Assembly (NCBI GenBank): GCA_027492035.1
Contig: JAOZFT010000034.1
Location: forward strand, 1 to 20,909
Reading direction: 5' to 3'
Length of the DNA: 20,909 nt
Origin: Thermoproteota archaeon
Lineage (GTDB): Archaea; Korarchaeota; JAOZGF01; JAOZFZ01
A program made the position numbers and the translations under genes. The notes below the pieces were generated by a model. It was not told the origin of the DNA. It did not search any database and worked only from the letters and a program-made list of their open reading frames with translations. Shown piece by piece: positions 7,409 to 15,605 of this stretch. Positions within the stretch are counted from its first letter, which is position 1. Each line of letters opens with the position of its first letter.

Positions 7409-7694
7409 CGATCTTCACCTTTATAATCTCCCCTACTTCCAAGCTTTGTCCATGCGATTCTACCACTATAGCACCACTAACTCTTGGATCATAGGTTGCT
7501 ATAAATTTTGTGGGATGGTAATAATGGCAAAGATAACAGTAAAGCCATATAGGACCACGACCACTCAGTATTATTCCTTTTGTTCCATCAACCTTTGGTG
7601 GTTTTAGTTTTTGCAAAATTTCTGGTGATATACTACTTTCTAATTCAAAATGAACCACTGTAAACTCTTCTCTCTCTATCACTTTGAATCTCAT
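7398..7694 (-). CDS. csx3: Csx3, cyclic tetra-adenylate ring nuclease (Crn3)
   Basis: A 98-residue protein whose core IILSGRGPIWLYCYLCHYYH, TKFIATYDPR and AIVVESHG matches Csx3 across almost its whole length. From the ATG at 7694, His60, Asp69 and Arg71 fall where the active-site residues of the Archaeoglobus protein lie. Csx3 degrades cA4, sandwiching it between dimers, and switches off CARF effectors; it was first described as a Mn-dependent RNA 3' exonuclease. The ATG at 7694 is chosen over a longer TTG start at 7709 because GGAGG stands eight bases before it and the protein then begins MRFKVI, as in relatives. The TGA of the upstream csx1 relic overlaps this ATG (ATGA), a trace of former coupling. 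Confidence 0.92.
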   Translation of the reverse strand: MRFKVIEREEFTVVHFELESSISPEILQKLKPPKVDGTKGIILSGRGPIWLYCYLCHYYHPTKFIATYDPRVSGAIVVESHGQSLEVGEIIKVKIDEL

Positions 7695-8505
7695 TTCAAT
7701 CTCCTCCAACAGAAATTTTCAATTGTTTCCATCTTATCCTCACAATACTTTAACAACACTTTGCCATTACCCTTTTCGATTTCCACTACATTTCTTTCAA
7801 AAGCTGAATAAGTCAAGAAATCTCTTGCATTAGGTTCTCCTATCTCTTTTCCCAATACATCATTGTATATTTACCAGTTTCTGATATCTTTTCCTTCTAC
7901 ATCTTTCTCTAAGTATAAACATCAGTGCTAATTCTCATTTTAAGTCTTTCATCAAATATGAATAAATTATCTCTCAAATTCTTAATTTCGTCGAGAGTTA
8001 CCTCTGATTTCACAAAGAAATGAGTTTTTGATTCTTTAACAATATTGAAATTATATAGGTGAATATATGCTTTCAACTCTTTTCTAAATTTTACCTTTTT
8101 TCACAACTTTTAACTACCTTGATTTTTTACCTAATATATTTCTCATACAAATTTAAGACTTCAGAAATTATTTTCTCCAGCTTTTCTGGATAGAACCTAA
8201 AAAGAGCAATAGGCAACCCATTATATAATGCTCCAATAAAGGGTTGAAAGTTCTTTGTTATCTATTTCCCTGACACTTTTCAGCTTGTGTTCGAAAAGTT
8301 CTCTTCTTCCTTTATCGCCCAAGTTTTATAGGTTCCAGTGGTCTTTCTTGAATAATCTTTCGAGTAGAAGGAGTGAGATTGGGCAGAGTGTCTTCAACAA
8401 TGCTAATAAAAAATTTTTCTACAACCCTTGACCAAGAACCCGCCTTATCAGTGCTTTAAATTGTACTTTCTTAAAAATAGAAAGCATTTCCACTATTTCT
8501 TTAAT
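7691..8505 (-). pseudogene. csx1: Decayed csx1-like CARF-HEPN gene
   Basis: The roughly 1 kb between csx3 and the nuclease gene holds six protein-like pieces in shifting frames, in order: WSRVVEKFFISIVEDTLPNL (about 8430); GRRELFEHKLKSVREIDNKE; FIGALYNGLPIALFRFYPEK to a TAA near 8126; KVKFRKELKAYIHLYNFNIV to RISTDVYT and a stop near 7906; LEKDVEGKDIRNW with an in-frame TAA; and NDVLGKEIGEPNARDFLTYS with ERNVVEIEKGNGKVLLKY to a TGA at 7691-7693. The last piece matches the C-terminal HEPN end of Csx1 (MJ1666 type), normally R-N-F-x-A-H. Here it is RDFLTY, the His codon replaced by TAT (7808-7810). At least three frameshifts and three stops rule out function. Family call rests on the C-terminal motif and the position beside csx3. 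Confidence 0.6.
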
Positions 8506-8700
8506 AAGCTATGTAGTTAAGCCGATGCTTTACTAAAGAGACTAGGTTATCCGTTAGAATTGAAGGATATGGATATCTCTACTTGCATTAAAAAAGATTT
8601 AACGAAGAACGTTAGAAAATAATCCATTTTCCCCTTCAAAAGGATTTTAAAAACAGGAAATAGAGACTACCGGTCAACGAGGTACTAGAATAATGCTGAG
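8506..8700 (+). pseudogene. Second copy of the fragment seen at 3381-3552
   Basis: This reads SYVVKADALLKRLGYPLELK then DMDISTCIKKDLTKNVRK to a TAA, and is followed by noncoding-looking bases. It parallels 3366-3552 at both DNA and protein level (SDALLKR..LELKGIDIS). DNA similarity carries on past the stop into CAGGAAATAGAGACT and ATCAACGAG/GTCAACGAG. It abuts the 5' side of the csx1 relic. It is the 3' end of an unknown gene, without a body. Confidence 0.4.
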
Positions 8701-8765
8701 TAAGAAGCCAAGAATATGGAGTTAATAAAAGTCGTCGGTTTCGGTGTTTTGGTAACAGAAAAGGA

Positions 8766-10049
8766 TTATCTTAACATGTCCTCAAGATGCTCGCTTAAAT
8801 TTTTAACATTACATATTAAATCTCTTCTAGCTGCCTCCTTACATGTTACTAAAATACCACCTATACCTAATTCAGGAACTTTTTCAAGGTCTTTCTTTAG
8901 AGAATCGAGTTTTTTATTAAATCTTTTTGCGTCCTTCTCTTCAGCTGTTATTTTACACTCCAGCAAAATCAATTTGCGTTGTGGTTTTACAACTAGTGAT
9001 AAAACATCATATTCTTCCCCTTTGATCATAGTGTTGTGGGAAATGAAGTAATCTACACCTCTTTCAGAAAAGATTTTCCTCAGCAATAAATAAACATAAA
9101 TCTCAAATAAAGTGCCTATGTTATTTTCCTTAGTGTATTCCTTATCTATGAGAAACACCTTTTTCATTTCCTTTATATCCCTTTGAGGATGGTTACTTAA
9201 GTTTTCTTCTATGATCCTCCGTGATATACGATGATATTTTACCTTTCCGAAATATGAAAAGCCACACTTATCTAGATCCTTTTCTCTTTCGCTAAATAAC
9301 ACGGTTAAATCACGGGCAGCTTTTCCGAAACTTTTAATTTTTAATGGCTGAAAATCTTTATCATTCCGTTTTAAAGACTCTTCATTCCCAATATCCATTT
9401 TTGTCAACTTCGAAAACAAAACAGACCCAATAGACGTTTCCATTAGCTTTTCTAGTAAATTCAATACTTTACTTTTCTTCAATAAATATTGAAATATAGA
9501 ATATCTCTCAGGGAATAAAAACCCTTTCTCAGAGTCTTCATAGAAGTGAGGATGCACGAATGAAATGAGTGAGATTGAAGAAGTATAATCACAAAGCTCA
9601 ATTAGTGCACTGTAAATATCACTATTGTTAGAAAAAAGAGGTCTGTCTCTATCTAAGAAAGCAGTTATGAAAAAAGATAAATATGGAATACATAATAAGT
9701 TCTTTAAGTAGCTAGACATGCTGTATCCATCAAGCTTTAAAATTTCTATGTCTTTCCCTGACACAGTAATTTTAATGGTAGAAGGTATTTTCAACTGGGT
9801 TTTTGGAATCGAAGAAGTAATCACATAACGAAGAGCCTCTGATGCATAACTTAAGATGGAATCCTCAAGAGCCTCTATGCCATCTGTTAAAAAAGACATT
9901 TCCTCGGAGATTGATTGTTCAATATACCCTTCTAATAATTTCTCTGAGAAGGAATCACCGAGTTTCAGTTCGTTATCTTTTAATGATCTCACAATGTTTT
10001 TAAGCAGCTTTATAATAATTTCGGCCTCACTTTGAGATATGTAAAGCAA
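8766..10049 (-). CDS. PD-(D/E)XK nuclease of unrecognised type, last gene of type III operon
   Basis: A 427-residue protein. The C-terminal part (about 305-427) has the restriction-endonuclease fold pattern: Glu316 in GTLFEIYVYLLLRKIF, Asp348 in KGEEYDVLSLVV, and Glu364-Cys-Lys366 in KLILLECKI, followed by a helix and a strand. The N-terminal 300 residues are mostly helical with a hydrophobic stretch near 118-132 (LCIPYLSFFITAFL). I see no CARF motif in them, unlike Can1 or Can2/Card1, which pair CARF with this nuclease fold. The start is TTG at 10049, with GAGG nine bases before it, 12 bases after the preceding RAMP gene. Operon membership implies a role with the type III complex, perhaps target cleavage or an ancillary effector. 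Nuclease activity is inferred from motif only. Confidence 0.7.
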   Translation of the reverse strand: MLYISQSEAEIIIKLLKNIVRSLKDNELKLGDSFSEKLLEGYIEQSISEEMSFLTDGIEALEDSILSYASEALRYVITSSIPKTQLKIPSTIKITVSGKDIEILKLDGYSMSSYLKNLLCIPYLSFFITAFLDRDRPLFSNNSDIYSALIELCDYTSSISLISFVHPHFYEDSEKGFLFPERYSIFQYLLKKSKVLNLLEKLMETSIGSVLFSKLTKMDIGNEESLKRNDKDFQPLKIKSFGKAARDLTVLFSEREKDLDKCGFSYFGKVKYHRISRRIIEENLSNHPQRDIKEMKKVFLIDKEYTKENNIGTLFEIYVYLLLRKIFSERGVDYFISHNTMIKGEEYDVLSLVVKPQRKLILLECKITAEEKDAKRFNKKLDSLKKDLEKVPELGIGGILVTCKEAARRDLICNVKNLSEHLEDMLR

Positions 10050-10061
10050 TTTAGAAGGCCT

Positions 10062-10940
10062 CTACTTCATTTTTTCTATGTAACTTCGTACATCCAAAGT
10101 ATCATAATGGCCTTCTTTAAGTAGTAAAGCATATATGTTTTCTTTTACAGCGGCATCGCTCTCTGGATCAGGATTAAGCTTTAAAATTAATGCTCTCGAA
10201 TTTTCCTCATCTAATGTCAGTAATCCGAAGCCTTTGCTTTTAAGCCCCCCGACATATAAACCATTCGTTAAGATGTATTCTAACACCTTTGCAAACAATC
10301 TTGCTTCGCTTGAGCCATTATCTAAGTTGTCAATCACCACTCTGGTTTCAAAGTATAAACCTTCCTGTGGAGGAATCATTTCAGCTGAAAACAATCTTTC
10401 CCCTTCAACAACACCTATTTTCCTTGACATAGAAGTTGATGTATAAGTTGTTACTTTTGGCTTCACTATCGGTATTAAATCATAGAACAAAAGCTTGCCA
10501 GCTAACTTCCTCGATCCGAAAAGTAGACAAATTGGACAATTCATTGAAAAATAAATCTCCATTTTATCGCTTTCGCTTAGCTCATTCAGTTGATCTTCGG
10601 CGTAAAGTTTGCTAGCTAACTCAGAGGCAGCACTTAAGTATTTCTCATCTATTTTTGACGGCAAATGTTCATCTTTCCTGTGAAATCTGACTACTTCATC
10701 TACTTCGCTGCTTTTAAATTGCATGGATTTAGCTAAATAGGTTGCCAGCGACCTTAAAGCCCCTTTAAATGAGTTAGAGGGTATTATTGGAACTAAATCA
10801 TCTCCAACTCGAAGCCTTACAATTTGTTTAAGCGCCCCTTCCTGTCCATTCCCTACGTGAAGGGGGGTTTCAGGTTTTAGGAATAACTTAAAGATTGCTC
10901 TACTCACCAATTTTTCAAGGTGATTGACCTTACTGAACAA
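10062..10940 (-). CDS. Csm3-like RAMP (Cas7 group), catalytic Asp replaced
   Basis: A 292-residue backbone subunit of the type III complex. Visible RAMP features are LKPETPLHVGNGQ, the glycine-rich PSNSFKGALRS, the CPICLLFGSRKLAG cysteine pair of Csm3-type subunits, SMSRKIGVVEGERLF, and the C-terminal glycine loop GGLKSKGFGLLTL. In Csm3 the segment before PGSS reads G-A-I-D-N-P-I-I-R; here it is GALKQIVR, so Lys38 stands where the RNA-cutting Asp belongs. This subunit is predicted not to cleave. The TTG at 10940 overlaps csx10 by 11 bases; in-frame TTG/GTG codons 30-33 bases further in are alternatives, since the domain begins near residue 13. Confidence 0.8.
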   Translation of the reverse strand: MFSKVNHLEKLVSRAIFKLFLKPETPLHVGNGQEGALKQIVRLRVGDDLVPIIPSNSFKGALRSLATYLAKSMQFKSSEVDEVVRFHRKDEHLPSKIDEKYLSAASELASKLYAEDQLNELSESDKMEIYFSMNCPICLLFGSRKLAGKLLFYDLIPIVKPKVTTYTSTSMSRKIGVVEGERLFSAEMIPPQEGLYFETRVVIDNLDNGSSEARLFAKVLEYILTNGLYVGGLKSKGFGLLTLDEENSRALILKLNPDPESDAAVKENIYALLLKEGHYDTLDVRSYIEKMK

Positions 10941-12018
10941 AGGGAAACACCTCTAAAATGTTTAAGCCTACGTTTGAGAAGGAACCGAAACCCAACAGTT
11001 CCCTTTCAGCAATTTTCGTCGGGTTTAAGTCATTTTCTGTTTTGAAGAAATATAATGAACCTATTTCAGCTGCTTCAATAGATACTTTCGGCAGATTTGA
11101 CAGTAAACTAAACCCTGAAACTCTCGTCGTTTCTGTTAACACGTAATTTAGGTCCTTATATATAAGTAAAGGTTCAGCTTTTATTCCCATTCTACCAAGA
11201 TCTATGGTTGGGGTTGAAGTTAATTTCTCATTTAAAAAACTTAAGGAGAAAACCGGAGAAATCGCAATCAAAATAATTTTTCCATCAAAAAGTTCAAGGG
11301 TCTTTTTAATCCTATCGCTTTCTCTCTTTATGTAGCCTTTTTTTTCGCTGATCTTCACCTCTACATGGCCATATCCTCTTGAAATCGCTCCTCCGATGAA
11401 CAGATCAATTATTTCCTCATCTAAAAATCCAAGTTCTTCCATTCGATTTGAAAGATCTATTATTAACCCCTTAAATATTGACCCTGGAGATACCGCCACG
11501 TATCCATAAAGCATTTTGATCTCAGCTCCCTTCACTACTCTGTTGATACCTATGGCCTCTGTTTTAGAGTAAGTTGTTTCATGTTTAATGTAACTATTTC
11601 CCTCCATAAACACAAGTGCCCCTCCGATACTTTTCGTGGAGAAGATATGTTTCCCTTTTCGGCATATATATGGAGGGTTATAGGTTTCAAAGTTGAATGA
11701 AGCTATCCTTTTAGGCTCCTCAAAACTCTTAGGTACAAATATCTCCCCGCAAACTTTGCATTCATACATAAAGGGATGGGCTGGCTTTGCGGTTTCGTCG
11801 TTCACTACTGGATATGCTGGGTGGAAAAATAGTTTTGGATCCTTAAGTTCCCTTTTCACCAAGTCTTTTTTCCCTTCCCTCCAAGGTTTAGCTAGAAATG
11901 CTCCTCTAAGGGTTAAACCAGGGATTTCCTGTCTACTATGCACTAGGAGGTTCCCGGTTTTAGGGCCCGAGTGAACTAAAGGTGTCTTAACTTCAATCAT
12001 GGTTTCATATATCTTCAA
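10930..12018 (-). CDS. csx10: Csx10-like RAMP (type III-D Cas5-type subunit)
   Basis: A 362-residue protein with two RAMP-like halves. The first has EIPGLTLRGAFLAKPW, FHPAYPVV, a four-ligand zinc-like site (CKVCGEIFVPK and CRKGKH), SKTEAIGINRVVKGAEI, and the glycine loop GGAISRGYGHVEV. The second ends LLGFGSFSNVGLNILEV, another glycine loop. This double-loop layout with an inserted Cys motif fits Csx10, which caps the crRNA 5' handle in type III-D complexes. The TTG at 12018 has GGAGGAG six to seven bases upstream and overlaps the previous gene by 14 bases; an ATG at 12000 is possible. The subtype call of this window rests largely on this gene, and the match is by architecture, not by a long identical motif. 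Confidence 0.7.
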   Translation of the reverse strand: MKIYETMIEVKTPLVHSGPKTGNLLVHSRQEIPGLTLRGAFLAKPWREGKKDLVKRELKDPKLFFHPAYPVVNDETAKPAHPFMYECKVCGEIFVPKSFEEPKRIASFNFETYNPPYICRKGKHIFSTKSIGGALVFMEGNSYIKHETTYSKTEAIGINRVVKGAEIKMLYGYVAVSPGSIFKGLIIDLSNRMEELGFLDEEIIDLFIGGAISRGYGHVEVKISEKKGYIKRESDRIKKTLELFDGKIILIAISPVFSLSFLNEKLTSTPTIDLGRMGIKAEPLLIYKDLNYVLTETTRVSGFSLLSNLPKVSIEAAEIGSLYFFKTENDLNPTKIAERELLGFGSFSNVGLNILEVFPFVQ

Positions 12019-12646
12019 GGCTTAGCTCCTCCCATATCGCCTTTACGAGAGGGTCTCTTAAAACTTCCCTTGGAACCTTACTCTTCTCTTTCACAATTTT
12101 AACCCCTACAGCTCCATTTCTACCAATCCTTTCGTAATTTAACTCTGCAATTGAAGCCATTAATGCTCTGAACTCCTCAATATTCAAATTAAAACCCTTT
12201 AAATCTACATAAAACCTCTTTTTAATTGATAGGTACTCAGCGGTGAAAAGCCCCATCTCTTCGGCTATTTTAGTAGCATCATCTATTTTAACATGGGTAA
12301 GCGTATTTGTTTCTTCATCTAACAATGCTGAGCCAACAAAAATTTTACTTTCAGGTCCATGAGGCTTCCCGAAGAGATTTGTAACAATATCTAACTTACT
12401 GCCTATTTTATTGGGGTAAACAGTTTCTGTTACCCTTCTGTAACCCAATAAATTAGAAATCCTTATTAAACTAGTTCTAAGAACCCCTTTAATAGTAGAC
12501 CCTGGAACAAGAAGCTTAGATCCCCCTTTTCCTCTCACCCTTAAGAAGGGGGCGTCAGATTTTATTTTAACAGATAAACCACCAGCCCCGACTATAAATT
12601 TTTTCTTAGTTTCTAATCTTAACCTAAGTTCTACATTAAAGTTCAC
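12005..12646 (-). CDS. Csm3-like RAMP (Cas7 group), short, no Cys pair
   Basis: A 213-residue subunit. It shows LLVPGSTIKGVLRTSLIRI, NLFGKP, KIFVGSALLD, HVKIDDATKIAEEM and a final glycine loop GRNGAVGVKIV. KSDAPFLRV at 29-37 corresponds to the I-D-N-P-I-I-R segment of Csm3, so Asp31 is the probable RNA-cleaving residue. The cysteine pair found before LFG in the other Csm3-type subunits is missing (IVTNLFG). The start is GTG at 12646; its G is shared with the cas10 TAG, so the genes overlap by one base. Confidence 0.8.
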   Translation of the reverse strand: MNFNVELRLRLETKKKFIVGAGGLSVKIKSDAPFLRVRGKGGSKLLVPGSTIKGVLRTSLIRISNLLGYRRVTETVYPNKIGSKLDIVTNLFGKPHGPESKIFVGSALLDEETNTLTHVKIDDATKIAEEMGLFTAEYLSIKKRFYVDLKGFNLNIEEFRALMASIAELNYERIGRNGAVGVKIVKEKSKVPREVLRDPLVKAIWEELSLEDI

Positions 12647-15288
12647 TATCGCCCACCTTCAAGAACCTCAATCAATTGATAAAGGTCATATAAGTTGAAA
12701 CGTGGTTTATCAGATGGTATATAAAGTTCATCTAGTATTTCCTTAATTTCCCTTGCATCAACCTCTGTTCTTGACTCTCTGAGAGCGAAAATAACTCTGA
12801 TTTTTAAATCCGAGTCCCCTAATATATTCACTTGAAGCACTTTATTTAACAGGTTACGTAGTTTCCTTAATTTATTTAGCGAATTAGTTGAAATAACCCA
12901 AGAAGCAAACTCTTCCATTGATAAGTTTCCAAGGGACAAACCATTTGAGTAAATTGTCCTGATTAACCTTAGAATAGACCTTGGGTCTTTAGTATTTGAA
13001 ATCGTGTAGGGAAATTTCTCCTGGGAACTGATGCCCTCCTTTGAAAGTTGTTCGAGAACTGATCTAAGCGCTTCCCTTGTCATTGTTCCACCGTCAGCCG
13101 AGAGGAAAGATAAGCAACCTCTAAATTTACTACTGGGTTTCTCCAATGCAACGCTGTGATTTTCCCTGTAGTCCAGTGATCGAGCCCCCTTCTTAGCTGT
13201 TCTAAGTAGGTAATCAGCTGATTCATAGAGTTGAATTATTGGATGCTTAGGCTTAGCTACTGCGATTCCAAAGGAAAGAGTGGCTTTACATCCCATATGA
13301 AGATAAAATTCGTTTGCTAGGTGTAATGCAAAAGGGATAGCTAATGGTGAGGGCATCATTACTGCTCCATCGTCTCCTCCAAGGTACATTAAACCCAAGG
13401 ATAATCTGCAGAAATCATCTTCATTTTTACCTTTTATCATCTCTAGGAAATCTATGAAGGCCTGTTTCACTCCGTAATCAATACGAACACTTCTCTCAAA
13501 AGCATCTGTTATGGATATGCTTGAAGCCATTATTTCACTCATCAGGTTACCATCAAACTTAATGAGTGCTAGGCTTCTATACTTTCCTACTTTACCATTG
13601 CACAGTTCATCTAATGGATGACCTGCAATGTACTCCAAAATATGATCTCTAAGCTTTTCCCATTCAACCTTGATTATACTCTTCAGCTTTTTAGTCGTTA
13701 CTCTAGCTTTAAAGTGAATGCCGTCACCAACTTCCAGCTTCCTCTTACAAGTCGTGCAGATGTATTTTTCTCTCCTATAGTCCACAGCATATTTTTGTTC
13801 ACATAGTAAGCATAATTGAAAAATATTTGGGCTTACATCTCCAAGGAGACTTGTAAGTTTCTCTTTTAATATAGATTCATCGATTTCCCTGCTAATTAAC
13901 GAAAAATCTCTATACAAAGGGGAGAAACCAGTAGTGATGGATATGTTAAAGCATCTTTGGAAATGCTCTTTTAACCTTTGTATTTCTGAAACTTTGTTTG
14001 AAGGCATTATTAGTGTTAAGTTACCTCCTCCAAAATATAAAATTGTTTCTGCAGGTAATGTAAATTGATTCATCAAGTATAAGGGTATTGCCACATAACC
14101 TATGAAGTCAATTATTCTACTAGCTCCATTCATCGCCCTTATGTCATTACTTTTAATATATGCTTGAATCTTCCTCAAATCTAACCTTACAACTGAAATT
14201 TCATCCGTTATCAATGCTTTCCTTTTTTTCTCTTCATTTACAGAAATAAGTGACTCTTTAATCACAGGGTTCTCAGGGGAAATCTTTGATGCGTTCATAC
14301 AGAAATTCAAGGTTAATTTCTTTATTAATTCATCACCTACAAATTTCTCCCAGAATTTCCAGCTTGTGAAGGCTTTATAGAGTTTCTCATCCTCTCTAAC
14401 CATTGTTTCCCCGCAAAACTCATTTACACGGTTCAACAATTCATTTTTAAGGCTTTCATCTAGAAGTTTAGGGAGCAACCATATAACTCTGTCAATACCG
14501 CTTGCAAGTCGATCTGATTTTTCAAGTATATTACGGAAATATGTTAATTCTGATATTTCTTTTTCTTCGATGATGGATGAAGATTTATTAATGATCTCCT
14601 CTGCTTCGCTTCCGGATTCCACATATTTCTTAAACAATTCATGTACTTTTCTAGCTGATATTGATTTGTGTCTACGCCAGTCTAGGAATTTACCTAGGTC
14701 ATGAAAGATCGACGTCACTCTAACGATGGCTAAATTGTATGTATCCTCGCAACCGTATTCCCCAATATATAGACTAGAAGCCATCGCTGAAGTTGTAAGC
14801 ATGTGAATTAAAAGTGAAGATGTGTTGGAGGCAGGTCTAGTATCAGCAGGAAAGCTTAAAATCCTTAAAATCAGGGAATGACGAGGCTGAAACAACTTTT
14901 CATCCGAAATCATAATTCTATTTAAGATGTCCTTGTATCGTATAAGTGACTCCCAAGAATAATAAGGCATGTCTTCCCTTCTCAGCTTTCCTTTGTATTT
15001 AAAGTAAAAATACAGCGCGTCCATGGGAGAAAGAATGATATCAGGCAGTGGATCCAAATAGAGTTGAGATTTAAGGTAAAGGATAAATGAATCTAAAAAA
15101 TTATTAACGTCCAGCGAGGTCTTCAGTTTTTTCCCTCCGTTATCTGTGTAGTTCCTAACAACTTCCTCTATTAGTTCACAGAAAGCATTAAGCAGCGATT
15201 TTCCATCATCAGAGGATAATTCCTCTATGTAAACCGGGTTATTATTCTTCCCTCTCTTAGGAATAATGTATCCCCTTACGATATTCAT
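12646..15288 (-). CDS. cas10: Cas10, type III large subunit with HD and GGDD domains
   Basis: An 880-residue protein. The HD nuclease region includes SIFHDLGKF (His196-Asp197) with further histidines 162, 207 and 216; HD domains in Cas10 cut single-stranded DNA. The first palm domain (about 365-470) contains YFGGGNLTLIMP, a GGGN in place of GGDD, as is common. A treble-clef-like zinc site follows: CLLC (493-496) and CTTC (511-514). The second palm has LALIKFDGN (Asp579) and MYLGGDDGAVMM with GGDD at 637-640, so cyclic oligoadenylate synthesis should be intact. A helical C-terminal domain (about 740-880) resembles the Cas11-like D4 domain. The ATG at 15288 overlaps the preceding gene by ATGA. 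Partners are the flanking RAMPs; signal receivers lie at 6137-7694 and probably 385-1041. Confidence 0.93.
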   Translation of the reverse strand: MNIVRGYIIPKRGKNNNPVYIEELSSDDGKSLLNAFCELIEEVVRNYTDNGGKKLKTSLDVNNFLDSFILYLKSQLYLDPLPDIILSPMDALYFYFKYKGKLRREDMPYYSWESLIRYKDILNRIMISDEKLFQPRHSLILRILSFPADTRPASNTSSLLIHMLTTSAMASSLYIGEYGCEDTYNLAIVRVTSIFHDLGKFLDWRRHKSISARKVHELFKKYVESGSEAEEIINKSSSIIEEKEISELTYFRNILEKSDRLASGIDRVIWLLPKLLDESLKNELLNRVNEFCGETMVREDEKLYKAFTSWKFWEKFVGDELIKKLTLNFCMNASKISPENPVIKESLISVNEEKKRKALITDEISVVRLDLRKIQAYIKSNDIRAMNGASRIIDFIGYVAIPLYLMNQFTLPAETILYFGGGNLTLIMPSNKVSEIQRLKEHFQRCFNISITTGFSPLYRDFSLISREIDESILKEKLTSLLGDVSPNIFQLCLLCEQKYAVDYRREKYICTTCKRKLEVGDGIHFKARVTTKKLKSIIKVEWEKLRDHILEYIAGHPLDELCNGKVGKYRSLALIKFDGNLMSEIMASSISITDAFERSVRIDYGVKQAFIDFLEMIKGKNEDDFCRLSLGLMYLGGDDGAVMMPSPLAIPFALHLANEFYLHMGCKATLSFGIAVAKPKHPIIQLYESADYLLRTAKKGARSLDYRENHSVALEKPSSKFRGCLSFLSADGGTMTREALRSVLEQLSKEGISSQEKFPYTISNTKDPRSILRLIRTIYSNGLSLGNLSMEEFASWVISTNSLNKLRKLRNLLNKVLQVNILGDSDLKIRVIFALRESRTEVDAREIKEILDELYIPSDKPRFNLYDLYQLIEVLEGGR

Positions 15289-15605
15289 ATTCTTTCCATC
15301 AACTCCTTAAATTTAACTCTTCTTTCACTCAGCTCGACATGAGTGAAATATTCAGAGAATCTTTGGGCTGTTTCCGAGCTAATCTCGTTAAAAAGATAAT
15401 TTCCGTTGATTTTTAGCCATTCAAATCCCTTTAATAAGCCTTTAATCAACGTAAACGCAAACCCTAAAACCCCGAGGTCATTGACCCTACCTATCTCCGC
15501 TTTGGCAATTCTCCACGTTGTCAAGTCATTGGATACTATCAGGATTAATCCCGGTTTCAACTGAGTTAATTTCTCTTTTAACTCCTGAACAGTTAACTTG
15601 TTCAT
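15285..15605 (-). CDS. 106-residue orphan between RAMP and cas10
   Basis: Not recognised. It is a compact alpha/beta protein: a helix (VQELKEKLTQL), a strand (GLILIVSND), a glycine-rich hydrophobic stretch (DLGVLGFAFTLIKGLLKGFE), and a charged helical end (HVELSERRVKFKELMERI). There are no Cys pairs or nuclease motifs. It overlaps the upstream RAMP gene and the downstream cas10 gene by four bases each (ATGA), so it should be made in step with the complex. Type III-D loci often carry a small extra gene, csx19, of unknown or structural role; this could be its counterpart by position, but I see no sequence proof. Confidence 0.75.
   Translation of the reverse strand: MNKLTVQELKEKLTQLKPGLILIVSNDLTTWRIAKAEIGRVNDLGVLGFAFTLIKGLLKGFEWLKINGNYLFNEISSETAQRFSEYFTHVELSERRVKFKELMERI

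Noticed and set aside
8716-9051. A 111-codon plus-strand frame.
   Set aside because: Antisense shadow of the PD-(D/E)XK gene, which has recognisable motifs on the other strand; no motif in the shadow.
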